From Rhynchopus sp. YZ270_cl-10 (taxonomy: Eukaryota; Euglenozoa; Diplonemea; Diplonemida; Diplonemidae): 64,000 nt of DNA. The stretch is taken from contig OZ037855.1 in assembly GCA_964035575.1 (NCBI GenBank), positions 1,426,001-1,490,000 of the forward strand. Direction: 5' to 3'. Numbering within the stretch: position 1 is the first letter of the stretch; each line of letters starts with the position of its first letter. The notes under the pieces are model-generated. The model ran no database searches and had not been told where the DNA came from. It saw nothing but the letters and a program-made list of their open reading frames with translations. Shown here piece by piece: positions 31,251 to 41,856 of this stretch. The position numbers were made by a program, and so were the translations under genes.

Positions 31251-33640
31251 GTCACAGGGTATGCACAAAATGACCGTATTGTGGTTGAATTTTGACTTGC
31301 AAATGTTTTTCACGAACATGTATTTCTGAGGTTTTTTGGATTCTTTGGGCCATTTTATGACTTCGGGTGCCTACCACGCCCGTTTTTGAGCAATAAAATT
31401 CCTTTTGTCTGGTCAAAAATCGCCTTGTACTTGTGAAAGGAATTGCTAAGGAAATGTGAAATATGCGTGTTTTTGTACACAAAAGTGCGTTTTGGGTGCT
31501 TCTGAAGGGTCAAAACACCAAAATTTTGCGTTTTTTTGCGTTTTTGGTCTCCCAAGGACACACTATTTTCGGTGAATTTTTTTTTCACCCTTCGCGAAAA
31601 AAAACTGAAAAATCACGGCTATAAGAACGCTAAGGAAAAATCGATATTCATTTTTTGGGCAGAAAAGTGCGTTTTAGGTGCCCACCGATGGTCAAAACAT
31701 CAATTTTTTTTGTTTTTGGCATCTTTGGCAGCCCCTCCGCTACGTTCTCAGATTTTTTTTGAGTTCTGTTGCGGGGGTTTTTTTTTACCCTGCGCCAGTG
31801 TCTTATCCAGGGATTCAGATTTCAAAATAGGGGGGTCAGCTATTTTTGTGCCCAAAAATTTTTCAGCACTGCTGACCAGGGACATTGGGAACATAGGGAA
31901 CTGTATTTTTGGACACCCAAGGACCCACTATCGGGGTGATTTTTTTTGCCTGAGATTTGCCAAAATCGAAAAAAAAATTTGTGACGGAATTTGCTAAGGA
32001 AAAGTCGAAATTGTGGGCCCCTGTAGTAATGCATAAGGTGCATAATGCATATGGTTTACCCCCAGATCGTCAAAACACCCAATTTTTGCGTTTTTTTGCA
32101 CTTTTTGGTGCCCAAAAACCCAGCTCAGGGGTCGAAATTTTCCCGAAAAAAAAAATTTTTTTTTTGAGATTTTTCGATTTTTTTGACAAGGCGCTGGCCC
32201 ATACAAAATGCACTGGTGGTGCAGAAAAATGGCCGGGGAATAAACTCTAGATGGCAGCGTCCGCGAAAGACCCCCCCCTAAAGCTAACATCCATGCTTAT
32301 TGGTATTTCACTAATTAAAATTTTGGTATTTTATAAGATTTTTTTTTACAATGAACTCAGAGTTAAGTTTCTGAGTTCATTAAAAAAAAAATCGGTGAAA
32401 AATTCCGAGTAGGTATTAATTTAGATAGGAAAAGCTATGTCAACAGCTATGTGTCCCCTTATTTTACCTGTAAATACTAAGGATATACAAGGAAATCCTC
32501 ACAAACACCCATATAACCACCCATAGAACAACACAACAGGGGGAAATGTAATCACCAGCCAAAGCATTCGCTCAGGAGCTGAAAACCCGGCCTTTCCGAG
32601 GCCTAAAAAACTTCGCCGAGCTGCAGGTGTATGCAGGGGTCCACTGGCAGGGGGGCAAAGGGTGGGGCGCGAGGAGCTGGATGCGCGAGGTGTGTAGCTC
32701 GAAGCATATGTCCCTCCATATGCAGAAGACAACCACCAGGAGAAAAGGGGTGTCCGCCGTTTACTACTCCTGTAGTTGCATCAGCGACACCCTCAGGACA
32801 GTGACAGCGAGACGGAGGAGGAAGAGGAGGAACAGGCGGACAATTGTCTGCAACTCTTGGAGAGACTCATCACGGAGGTCAATAGGGTCACTCAAAAAAG
32901 GGGGTTTTCTGCGAGAAAGTCGACATCGCCGCAGACGACCCGGAGCGTGAAGCTCTTTCGCGCTCTATTTAGAGTGTTCGGAGGGGGCGACAAGCCTCCA
33001 CCCCCCCTTTCCTCCCCCCCTTTTTGATAATGGGTTTAGAGACAGATATTAGTGAATTCCTTCCTATATCCTTAGTATTTACAGGTAAAATAAGGGGACA
33101 CATAGCTGTTGACATAGCTTTTCCTATCTAAATTAATACCTACTCGGAATTTTTCACCGATTTTTTTTTTAATGAACTCAGAAACTTAACTCTGAGTTCA
33201 TTGTAAAAAAAAATCTTATAAAATACCAAAATTTTAATTAGTGAAATACCAATAAGCATGGATGTTAGCTTTAGGGGGGGGTCTTTCGCGGACGCTCCCA
33301 GATGCTCAAAACAGCTCAATTCTTGCTTTTTTTAACTTTTTGGTCCCAGAAGGGTGCCTAGGGTGTAGTGAGCAGGCCTCAAAAACACTTGTGAAAAAAA
33401 ATTGGGATTTTTTTTTTTTTTTTGAGATTTTTCGATTTTTCGACAAGGCGCTGGCCCATACAAAGTGCACTGGTGGTGCAGAAAATGGCCGGGGAATTAA
33501 CTCTAGATGCTCAAAACAGCCCAATTCTTGCTTTTTTTGACTTTTTGGTCCCAGAAGGGTGCCTAGGGTGTAGTGAGCAGGCCTCAAAAACACTTGTGAA
33601 AAAAATTTTTGGGATTTTTTTTTTTTGAGATTTTTGAAAA
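31251..33640 (+). repeat. Long dispersed repeat, interrupted by a nested transposon
   Basis: This repeat includes ACAAGGCGCTGGCCCATACA, then GCACTGGTGGTGCAGAAAA, GGCCGGGGAA, CTCTAGATGCTCAAAACAGC and GTGCCTAGGGTGTAGTGAGC. Reverse-complement copies lie at 50835-51400, at 52270-52660 and, truncated, at 48055-48143. Its last part is a tandem of about 200-bp units (CAAAAACACTTGTG at 33385 and 33587). Between 32254 and 33299 it is interrupted by an inserted element. No protein is apparent. Confidence 0.75.
32254..33299. mobile_element. TIR DNA transposon, 1046 bp, nested, 5-bp target duplication
   Basis: Inverted repeats of about 240 bp (32254-32492 and 33058-33299) are nearly identical, starting AGCGTCCGCGAAAGACCCCC two to three bases in from each end. 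AGATG occurs immediately outside both ends (32249-32253, 33300-33304). The uninterrupted sequence CTCTAGATGCTCAAAACAGC at 33501-33520 shows the empty site. Each arm contains an internal hairpin, AATGAACTCAGA paired with TCTGAGTTCATT. The interior (about 32493-33057) has only short frames, one of them acidic (DSDSETEEEEEEQ), so the element is non-autonomous. Near-identical arms suggest recent insertion. Confidence 0.85.
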
Positions 33641-33749
33641 ATCGGCCGATTTTGCGACCAATTTTGGCTGGGGAATTTCGGCGACCAAAGGGTCCCCCCT
33701 TTGGTTTTTTCCAAAAAATCGGGTATTTTTTGTGTGTACAATTGTACAC

Positions 33750-33905
33750 CCGGTCTGCCGGTCTTTTTCGAGGGTGGGTAGGACCGGCCCTTATAGCCGG
33801 TAATCCTTAAGAGCCGGTCTTTTTACGGACCCTAAAGACCGGCTAAAGACCGGCTATACACACTAATTACGTGTCTGGTCGTTGCCGGTCTATTTACGGA
33901 TCCCC
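33750..33905. repeat. GACCGGC-rich palindromic patch
   Basis: Repeated ACCGGTCTTT, AGACCGGCT and GCCGGTCT units in both orientations, with ACAATTGTACAC palindromes just before. It resembles the arms of the other palindrome-rich elements, but I could not find a matching opposite end. Confidence 0.45.
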
Positions 33906-34079
33906 CCCCGTTTCCGGTTTTTTCAAAAAAAAAAAAAAAAATTGAGATTCGGGATTTTTGAAAAAAAAATTTTTTTGGACCAGACCTGGACCGGACCTGA
34001 AGGAAGTCCGGTTCCCACCCACCCCCCCCCCCCAGCAGCCCAACCTCCTCATATCGAGCAAGAATAAGGGATCGGCGAT

Positions 34080-34190
34080 CATAAAAAAGTAGCGTACCGT
34101 GGCTGCGCCTGTGGCGCAGCCAAAATTTATGAGCAGTAGCCCTACCATGCCATAGTTTGGCTGTGAAAATGTTCGATTTTATATCACAGC
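34080..34190 (+). repeat. Dispersed AGCGTACCGTG hairpin repeat
   Basis: Reads AAAAAAGTAGCGTACCGTGG, a GGCTGCGCCTGTGGCGCAGCC hairpin in part, then CATAGTTTGGCTGTGAAAA. Related copies: 35925-36060, 57630-57690, 59905-59990 (minus), 60965-61015 (minus) and 53025-53060 (minus). Confidence 0.6.
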
Positions 34191-34502
34191 TGTGAGGAGT
34201 ATATTAACGCGTTTATTGGCGAAGAGCGACGCCTCAGTTACCTCCCCCTGGCGGATCTTTGTGCCGCACAAACACTGGCTATGGAAGTCAGAAAAAGTCG
34301 TTCAAAGAGCTGGTGGGTTTAGACCTGGGGCTGGGTAGAATTTTGGGGTCGCTGGCATTTTTTTGTGACTTTTCATCATTATTTTTGTGTGGGTGGGAAA
34401 AACCGGAAAAAACCGGAAAAACCGGGATTTGGCGAAAAATAAAAAAGCTAACTTATCCGCTGAAGTAAATTTCCCAAAAAAAAAAAAAAAAAAAAAAAAT
34501 GA

Positions 34503-34569
34503 AGAAAGTGGAGATTGCACAATTGTGGCAACACAACTAAGGCAACTGCACTACTCCAACAATTTGTCA
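34503..34569 (+). repeat. Dispersed 66-bp repeat, copy 2 of 3
   Basis: Same unit as 1605-1670: AAGTGGAGATTGCACAAT, then TGTGGCAACACAAC and CTACTCCAACAATTTGTC. Confidence 0.7.
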
Positions 34570-34841
34570 AAAATTAGTATTAAAAAAGAGTACGACACCT
34601 CAAGGAAGTGTCAGACCAGAGGTCCTTCTGCCATGCGGCACACTTTAGATCTGTAGAGACGTGATGTGCCAAGTGGCGGCTAATGTGATGTGCTGGGTCA
34701 ATTTAAAAAAAATATGTTAATCGGCACCATTATTTCTTGTGCTGCTTTTTAGGTGTGTTGTCAACTTTCAGCAAATAAATATAAAATACAACCTTTTTCT
34801 TGTTTCGCTTCCCCTCCCCCTACCCCACGAAAACTCTTGAA

Positions 34842-34890
34842 AGATGTGTGCACACGCTGGCACATTCATCTTTTCAAGTTTTCGTTCTTT
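34842..34890 (+). repeat. Short dispersed motif, second subfamily
   Basis: Pattern: GATGTGTGCACACGCTGGCA, then CATTCATCTTTTCAAGTTTT and T-rich sequence. Confidence 0.55.
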
Positions 34891-35269
34891 TTCTTTTTCT
34901 TTTTCAACCCACTTCACTTTTTTTTTGTATCTGCAGCCAAGAGATCTCTGCACATAATCCGCTTCACGTACTAACAAGATACCCTGTTCCACAGGAATCG
35001 CTTTTTTTGTTTCTGCGGATTTAAAAAAAAAAAACGCCCATTTAACCTAGTGTGTCATACCAGAATGTCCTTGAGCGTCGTCCTGGCACACTCTTAAGGA
35101 CTGAGGTGTGGCTTAGCCTTTTGTAATAGGTGGCATTGTGAAGATCCATTGTGTACAGAGTCCACCTCTCAGAGGGGTGATTGTCTCGATACAAAAAAAA
35201 AATTCCATCAAAGTTAGCTCCTATCTTAGCTGCACCCCGTTTTAGATACACTTTTCAACCTCTTTTGAA

Positions 35270-35324
35270 GGTCACTAAGCACGAGAGGCTTAGGTTCATT
35301 ATATAAACTTTTCTGTGTTTTTTT
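35270..35324 (+). repeat. Short dispersed GCACGAGAGGC motif copy
   Basis: Pattern: GTCACTAAGCACGAGAGGCT, then TAGGTTCATTATATAAAC and a T-run. Copies of the second subfamily follow closely at 35387 and 36785. Confidence 0.6.
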
Positions 35325-35924
35325 CCCCTCTCCGGGTGACTGAGCATAGAAGAACTGTCTGAGAATCATCTTACCAACATTTGTCAAGATGTGTGCACAG
35401 GCCTTGTCATCTTCAAGCATTCAACAACTCAAAAAAACTTTCTTTTGAATTATGGTGTGGCGCGTTACCCTACTTTTCAAGTACATACACACTACATAAG
35501 AACTACACAAAAATGACTTTTTTTTGGGGGTGTTTAAGGGAAAAAATATTTTTTAGAAGTGACCTTTTTTTGGGGGGTCCGGGGGGGCCGGAAAATTTTT
35601 TCACCAATTTTTGCCTACAAAAAATCGGGGATTTTTTTTTTTTTTGTTTTCGGTTCTTCCGAGTCTGTGCGTGCTGTGATGGGGTCACTTTGCGCTGAGA
35701 AATGAGTACTTTTGACCTAAAATGCATGTGTCAGTTTTATACAGGCCATTTTCAGGTTTTGTGTGCAAAATATGGTCAGTACTTGACTTTGAAGGAAAAA
35801 TGCAATGTGAACGTGGGAGCAGTTAGCATAGCTGCGAACTTTGCTGCATGTTGTGACCCACCATTTGACGGACGGAGCTCGTAGAACCCAATGAGGAGTG
35901 AGAAAGAAGGACATGGTCAAATAA

Positions 35925-36060
35925 AAAAGTAGCGTACCGTGCGCCTGCGGCGCAAGCTTGCATTCCACCCTCCCCATGACATAGCTTGGCTGTAAAACAA
36001 AGTGCATTTTTAAGCGCAATTTTTTGAAATGTTGCGTACCGTGGCTTCGCCAGAACGCAG
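35925..36060 (+). repeat. Dispersed AGCGTACCGTG hairpin repeat, two units
   Basis: Two units in tandem: GTAGCGTACCGTGCGCCTGC followed by GGCGC, and TTGCGTACCGTGGCTTCGCC. The second unit also occurs in reverse complement at 53025-53055. It sits directly before the hAT transposase fragment and could be part of the same element. Confidence 0.6.
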
Positions 36061-36086
36061 TTTTCTCGAAGTCTTGCTCTTGAACA

Positions 36087-36530
36087 TTGCAAGTCGGAAA
36101 ATGGGATACTCTCGCACGGGTTTTGGAGGCTGCGGTCGTTGCACTCCCGTCTTCCGTTGTTGTTGAACGAGGATTCTCTCTCCTGGACCACATCTACGCA
36201 AAGAGACGCCACCGCCTTTCTCACAGCACTATTGAGAAGCTGATGATGCTTCATGAACAGGCACCCGAGTTTAATACCGAAGAGATGGGGAATATTCTTG
36301 AACACGCTGTTGTCCTGTTTCTCAGCAACAAGCGTCACAGGTTCAAGAGAAAACGGAGGGCGGAGGAGTTGGAAGACTTCGCTTCCCCCGTATTTGTTTC
36401 CGGAATTGAGCTTATGAGGACCTTTTTCGCGCGCAGCGCGTATGTTCGAAACGTATCGTGGGCAAAAAAAAATCATGATTTTCACCACCAGCCATGGACC
36501 AAGGTCGAAAAATGTCTGATTCCTGTGTAG
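36087..36530 (+). pseudogene. Fragment of a hAT transposase C-terminus
   Basis: An open stretch of about 147 residues with no upstream start in good context and a stop just before. LPSSVVVERGFSLLDHIYAK, then RRHRLSHSTIEKLMMLHEQA, matches the hAT dimerisation region: small residues, an ER-FS motif and a Leu-rich helix after a basic segment. No catalytic domain is visible in front of it, so this is the 3' end of a decayed hAT element. The preceding hairpin repeat may be part of that element's remains. Confidence 0.6.
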
Positions 36531-36919
36531 AAAAACCCGTAAAAAAACCGGAATTCCAAGCCCGAAAGTGCGATTTTTGTAGCTGTTTAGCGTCAGGCCT
36601 GCTCTAACACAATGGGTGGGAAAATTTTTTTTACCCTCCCTTTTTACAATACATAAGCACTACATAAGAACTACACAAATATGACTTTTTTTTTGGGGCG
36701 TGCCACACCATTGAAAGATTTTTTGGTGCTGAGGCGAGAGGCTGGATCATGACCAACCTTTTCCCTCCTTTTTTGTTTTTTTGAAGATGTGTATGCACGA
36801 GAGTCATATTCTTCAATATTTCAACAATTTTCCATTTTTTTTTTCTTTTCTAAAAATCGCCCCTTCTTCCTGGGGTGATTTGATGGCGATACAATTTCGC
36901 CATTTAGAAAAGTAAGTGA

Positions 36920-36983
36920 CAGTGGAGATTGTCACAACTGTGGCAACACAACCGAGGCAACTACACTACTCCAACAATTTATC
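36920..36983 (+). repeat. Dispersed 66-bp repeat, copy 3 of 3
   Basis: Same unit as 1605-1670: AGTGGAGATTGTCACAACTG, then TGGCAACACAACCGAGGCAA and CTACTCCAACAATTTATC. Confidence 0.7.
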
Positions 36984-37618
36984 GAAAAAAAACAAAAATC
37001 AAAGCAGCCTGACTTCATCCGTTCTTCATCCATTCATTCATCGCGACTAGTAAAAGGTCGCTATCGTTAGTAAATAACGACGAGCAAATGACCAAACAGG
37101 CAACGCTACCCCTTCTCCGCTTTTGATGCAGGCAGAGCCCATCTAGGGAATTATCCGCATCGGTTGCACAAACCCCTCCTCAATTTATTGTTTTTTCCCT
37201 TCTTCTTTTTTGTCTTTGTCTTTGTGCAACATATGTTCTGCACGCCCGCCTTCAAAGATGCGCGTTCCAGAGAGAGAGGTGTTTTCATCTTTAATTTGTG
37301 ATCCTCTAATACCTGGATTTCGTTCTGGAGAAGGGGGGGGAAAGTTGCTCTTAAGGGATGAGGACGACCTGCGTCTTTTCCTTCTGCAAGTGCATATGCT
37401 TCGGCCGGCATTGTGCAGATCTTTACCCAGTTTTTGGTGTAAAGTGATTGTCAACAATAATGAATTTTTTTATTTTTCAACATTTTCTTCTTCTTGAGTA
37501 GTTTCTAGCTTATATGCGAATGCGTTTGGGGTGATCAACGTCACCCCGAACAACTGTCTTTTGACGAAGAGACAGCTTCAAACCCAGTCTAGCGGGGATA
37601 ACGATAGTGATAAAGACG

Positions 37619-37995
37619 AGTGTGTACAAGAGGCACATTCATCTTTTAAGTTTTTTTTTTTTTTTTGCACGTTTCAACAAGGCAGTCAACCTTAAGGCTT
37701 ACTCAGCAAACCTTCTTTTTTTTTATCAGATTGTACCACGAAATGTAGGACTACATGGTTGGGGACCACCCCAGTACAGTCATGTACCAAGGTACACTGT
37801 TCACGAGAGGGATATTGTATTTCAAGGCAACTTTTTTTTTTTGGTTCCTAACACGTAGTGTATTCTAGACAAAAAAAAGAAAGCCAACGTTCAGATCGTG
37901 TATAACAGTATTTCCCCTTGAATCCGCTCTCACCTTGTGCCCAAAACAGATTTTTACCCCCCCCTATTTGGCTGCGTTCAACGAAAAACACTGTT
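37619..37995 (+). repeat. Composite dispersed repeat, copy 1
   Basis: It contains, in order, the short motif AAGAGGCACATTCATCTTTT, a block CATGTACCAAGGTACACTGT then CACGAGAGGG, and a block with ACACGTAGTGT, AAGCCAACGTT and TTGGCTGCGTTCAACGAAAA. Copies of the same blocks occur at 56749-57095 and 61924-62091, the last lying just before the retroelement reading frame. A copy of the middle block is at 16872-16918. Confidence 0.65.
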
Positions 37996-38641
37996 ATTTT
38001 TGTTATCAAGATCAGTTGGATGTTATTTTCTAGTTTTTATTGTGATTTTATGAGACGCGCATTTTTTGTTTTCAGTATTTTTCTGGTTTTCTTCTTCTTC
38101 TTCTTTTTGTGTGTCGTTCATTCGTGTTCAGCTTTGCTAAGGGAGGTGAACGGCGTATTGCGCTGCGACACCTTCCCTTCTCTTTTGGAGAACCAACTAC
38201 GATTTGTTGCCACGACTTCGCCGAGGTGGGCGCAGGGGGACAACTCCTTAGAAGTTTATTATGGGCAAGCCATTAGGTTTCTTTTCACACCTTCTGTTGT
38301 GGGCCATTTTGTTTGTTTCCGTGTAAATACTATACAGGCTTTGTGAAGACTTTAAAGGTTGGCTACCAATTAGCACCAGGGCTGTTACGCATTAGCATAA
38401 TCTTGGCTAGTCAGGAAGAAGAAAAAAAAAAAACAGTTTCTCTCGTTCCAGTCAAGCGCCTTTTCTGAGCAATCAATTCCCGGAAAATTTTTTTTTGTGT
38501 CAACAGGAGCAGAAAAAAAGGTATGGTTGCTCACTTCTTACTTTTTTTTTAAAACCCTCTCTTTCCTCCAGTTGTGTATTTGTCAGTTCCAGTTGTCCGA
38601 ATTGGAATTGGGTTCTTTTTTAAAGTGGCTAAACGCTCACA

Positions 38642-38730
38642 CACGGTGGCCCATCGGACCCTTTTAGGGGTAGGTCCCCGGGGGGTACCTCCCGCGGACC
38701 CTACCCTAAGGGTCCGTATGGGCCACCGTG
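38642..38730. mobile_element. CACGG-ended foldback element, 89 bp
   Basis: Ends CACGGTGGCCCATCGGACCC and its near-perfect reverse complement. The interior is a run of GGGTAGG/CCCTACC and a CCCCGGGG palindrome. CACA lies directly outside both ends, consistent with a 2 to 4-bp target duplication. The same termini bound the 2.7-kb element at 48144-50832. Confidence 0.75.
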
Positions 38731-39286
38731 CACAATACCAAACGTTCTTTTCAAAGATGTGCCCAAGAGGTACATTCATTCCTTCTTTCAATTTTAAAGA
38801 TGCGTCAATATAAGGCATATTCACATCGCAACTTTTGTTTTATTTTCTTTTTCTCAGTGGCTAAGCACAGCGAGGCTTGGTTGCATCGTTTCCCTTTCTT
38901 TTAAACGTGGTGGCACACCCACCCCCAGAGGTGGGAGCTCTTGCCGTACGATTTTGAATTATTTCTTTAATATATTGGGCCATATCTCTAATGTATTGTT
39001 TGATGTTTTTTTGTTTCATCCTTTTATTCTGTTTTGTTAAGTTTAACCGTGCACACCTACCCCGCATCATTTCGCACATAATCCACTATGACAAGCTTTC
39101 ATTCTCACATCAGAATGTGTCAATAGTGCTTTGGTTTGTCCCCTTTATTGGGTACACCAAACCCCTTTATTTGTTATTGGCCATTTTGGGCCTTTTTTTT
39201 TTTGCTATTGCGTATACCTGCTTGGGCAAAACCACCCCAATGTCTGAGCCTGCATTTTTTTTTTTTTTTTGTTCTTCTCCCTCCCC

Positions 39287-39373
39287 CCTAGGCATAGTGT
39301 GCAGACGAACATTTTTGGTTCGTCGACGAACAAAATGTTCGTCGGTTTTGTTCGTCTGCACACTATGCCTAGG
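39287..39373. repeat. Foldback element with GACGAAC repeats, 87 bp
   Basis: Arms CCTAGGCATAGTGTGCAGAC and its exact reverse complement, with GTTCGTCGACGAAC and AACATTTT/AAAATGTT palindromes between. It would form a long hairpin. No coding content. Confidence 0.8.
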
Positions 39374-39865
39374 CAGTGTACTCCTTCTGGCAAAGGGTAA
39401 GTTAAAGAGAGGTCGAACGGGAGGGAGTAACCACAACTCCAGAAAAAGGGGGAGTTGGTACTCTCCCTTTTTTTTGGAACTTAATTAAGTTGCCCTTTCC
39501 CATAGGGAGCCCACCGTGCATATCATGTCTTGCGAAGAGAGATTGTTCGCTTTCTTCGCGAAAAAATCCATACGAAGTACATAAAATTATTTTTGGGTAC
39601 ACCAAAAATATTGTTTCCCACTTAGGTGCACTGGTTGTGCGCCCGAAATGTGCCCGAATTCGCCCGAAATATATTTCGGGCGATCCAAGTATGTCTTGAA
39701 TACGCCCCCCTCCCCCCTTTTTAGGTGACGGAGCAAGACTCCGGATATCATCATACTTTATTTCCTCTTCTTCAATAAAAAAAAGGGAGCGCTTTCTTTC
39801 CCCCCCTTTCTCTCCCTCTCCTCCCCAAACACATCTCAAACCAGCACCAAACACTACACAACACA

Positions 39866-40696
39866 ATGAGTGGCTACCCACCGAACCCCTACGCGGGCGG
39901 GGCACCCTCTGCGCCACCACAGGGAGGCGCAGACTATGGCTTTCCACAAGGACAACAAGGTGGCTACCCTGCACCTGGCGGTGGGTACCCTCCTGCACCT
40001 GGTGGGTACCCCGCACCTGGTGGTGGGTATCCACCTGTAGAGGGGTATCCGGCACCAGCAGGTGGGGGATATCCTGCACCGGGAGGGGGGTATCCCGCAC
40101 CAGGCAGTGGGTACCCCGATCCTCATGCACAGCAGCACCAGCATGCACCGCCCTCGGATGGAGACCGCTACGTGCTTGTGGACCCCCAAGGAAACGAGCT
40201 TCCTATCTCAGTAGAGGAGGCCCTCGCTGCAGGTGGCGAAGGCGCAAGTTACCAAAAAGAAGTCCAAACGAATGACAGAGGATTAACAGGGGGGGACGGA
40301 GAGCGGGGGATCGGGAAGCTTCTGCTTGGGGCAGCGGCGGCAGGGGTAGCGGTATGTGGGGTGGTGGGGGGGTGTTGATGTGGTTTGAGAGTGACTGTGG
40401 AAGGGCGTGGGGTTTTTTTTGTTTTTCTTTTATTTTCATGTGTGCACCGTGAGGCATTCGTTCAACATCTTCTTATCAAAACACATTCACAGCTCTACCT
40501 CATCGCCGGTGTGATTAAGAAGGTCAAAAAGCATAAAGCCGGGAAAAACAAGAAGGACGGCAAAAAGAAGAAGGACGGCAAGGGCAAGAAGGGCAAGAAG
40601 AAGCACAAGAAGCACAAGCACTCTGACTCTGACAGCTCGTCCGATTCAGACAGCTCATCGTCGTCGTCGTCGTCGTCATCGTCGTCTTCGTCGTGA
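39866..40696 (+). CDS. Gly-Tyr-Pro-rich membrane protein, two exons
   Basis: Exons 39866-40351 and 40493-40696 join in phase 0 across a 141-nt intron (GTATGT...CACAG), giving 229 residues. The N-terminal half is built of GGYPAPGG-type repeats (about 30-95), as in annexin- or synexin-like and other disordered Tyr/Pro proteins. Then come a short Glu/Gly-rich segment, a hydrophobic helix made across the splice junction (GKLLLGAAAAGVA from exon 1 joined to LYLIAGVI from exon 2), a Lys-rich stretch (KKHKAGKNKKDGKKKKDGKG) and a Ser-only C-terminus. Unspliced, the frame stops after GVVGGC and lacks a proper helix; this supports the intron. There is no signal peptide, so it is probably anchored with the GYP part and Lys tail on opposite faces, or as a tail anchor. 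Function unknown. Confidence 0.75.
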
Positions 40697-41856
40697 TACC
40701 GTAAGCCTCCGTAGATCTTGTGTTCAGCACCACACCACCCCGGGAACTGGGGGGGATGTGGAATCCACAAGATGAACGTAAAAATAAATGATCGTAGTGC
40801 ACCAGAATACCCCAACAGAAGAAAAAAAAATACAACTGTTCAAAAAAGAAAGTGGGCATAGCGACACATCCTGACTGCACTATTGATTCTAAACAAAAAA
40901 AAGAGGGGAGAGGGTAAACTGCCCCATCACCCCACTGCTCTTTCACCAGGGATGATACGGAAAATCTATCCCCCCACCCTTTTTTTTTTTTTCTCCCATG
41001 ATTCATGACGAAATGTTTTTTTTTCCTCTTCTCCCGAGCTCTTGTCATTTTTCTTGTTTTCATTATTTCTTTCGTTGCACGCCTTTTGCTCGGTGTTGCA
41101 AAATACCCACCTTGGGGGGGGGTTTCTTTTTTGTTGTGGTCTAGGTTATTATGCACAGTGTGTCTTAAGTGCCTCTTACCAACCTTTTCTTTTATCTGCG
41201 TTTCTCTATACACAAAACAGAGACCATGCAGAAAAGCTGTCTGCGTTCCATGCAAAATTATCTTTGTGCGAGAGGTGTTCATCTGGCAAAATCCCCCTTT
41301 TTTTTTGTTCTGTCTCTTTTGGCGCTCTTTTGTTGTTTCAAATCGATTTTCCGTTTATTTTAAAAGCGGGGAATGGAATTCACTTTCACTCCAACACAAA
41401 AGACCCGACAAACGCTGCAATCTCCAACAAAGAAAATACACAAAAACAAAAAACAAAACAAAAAATAGCACAGTTATTTCCCCTCCTCCTTCGAGAGAGC
41501 CATTTCCCCAATTATTCCAATCATTCGATTTACTTACCGATTAGTGATCAAGATCTCTGAGCCAAATTACACACCGCTCCCCTCCCTTCACGCTCTCCCG
41601 CTGGACCGGAAAAAGTTTGGGAATTTTTGGGATGGTTTGTGCCGAATTGGGACTTTTTCCGATCCTACATTTATGGATACGGTAATTAGCTTCTTCCTCT
41701 CTCCTTCTGTACCGACACATCACCCTCGAGGAGGTGTGCTGTCTGAGCTACCGTCCTGTGGGCATTGCGCGCCACCGCATCTGTGTTGGCCTGTCTTAGT
41801 GTACGTTGTTGTATCACACCACACACCCTCCAGACACCCTTCTCCCGGCATCAACA
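40697..41856. other. Intergenic stretch
   Basis: No gene recognised. It is T-rich; the two open frames at about 41005-41560 are Phe-rich and overlap each other, which fits base composition rather than coding. Confidence 0.5.

Larger units (their letters stand above)
37000..39286. other. Gene-free repeat region
   Basis: I see only repeats: the composite repeat at 37619-37995, the foldback at 38642-38730, and weak short-motif copies near 38757 and 38858. Open frames such as 37918-38346 are rich in Phe and lack family resemblance. Confidence 0.45.

Noticed and set aside
32776-33027. Acidic frame DSDSETEEEEEEQ inside the nested transposon
   Set aside because: Short, no ATG in good context, no known domain; kept only as a note in the element.
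40620-40695. Serine run of the GYP gene as a mere TCG microsatellite
   Set aside because: It is in frame after a reconstructed TM helix and Lys-rich segment and ends at a stop, so it is treated as the protein's C-terminus.
41806-41856. Earlier start of the glycine-rich protein
   Set aside because: It begins with TTG and adds no feature; the ATG at 41857 starts a signal peptide.
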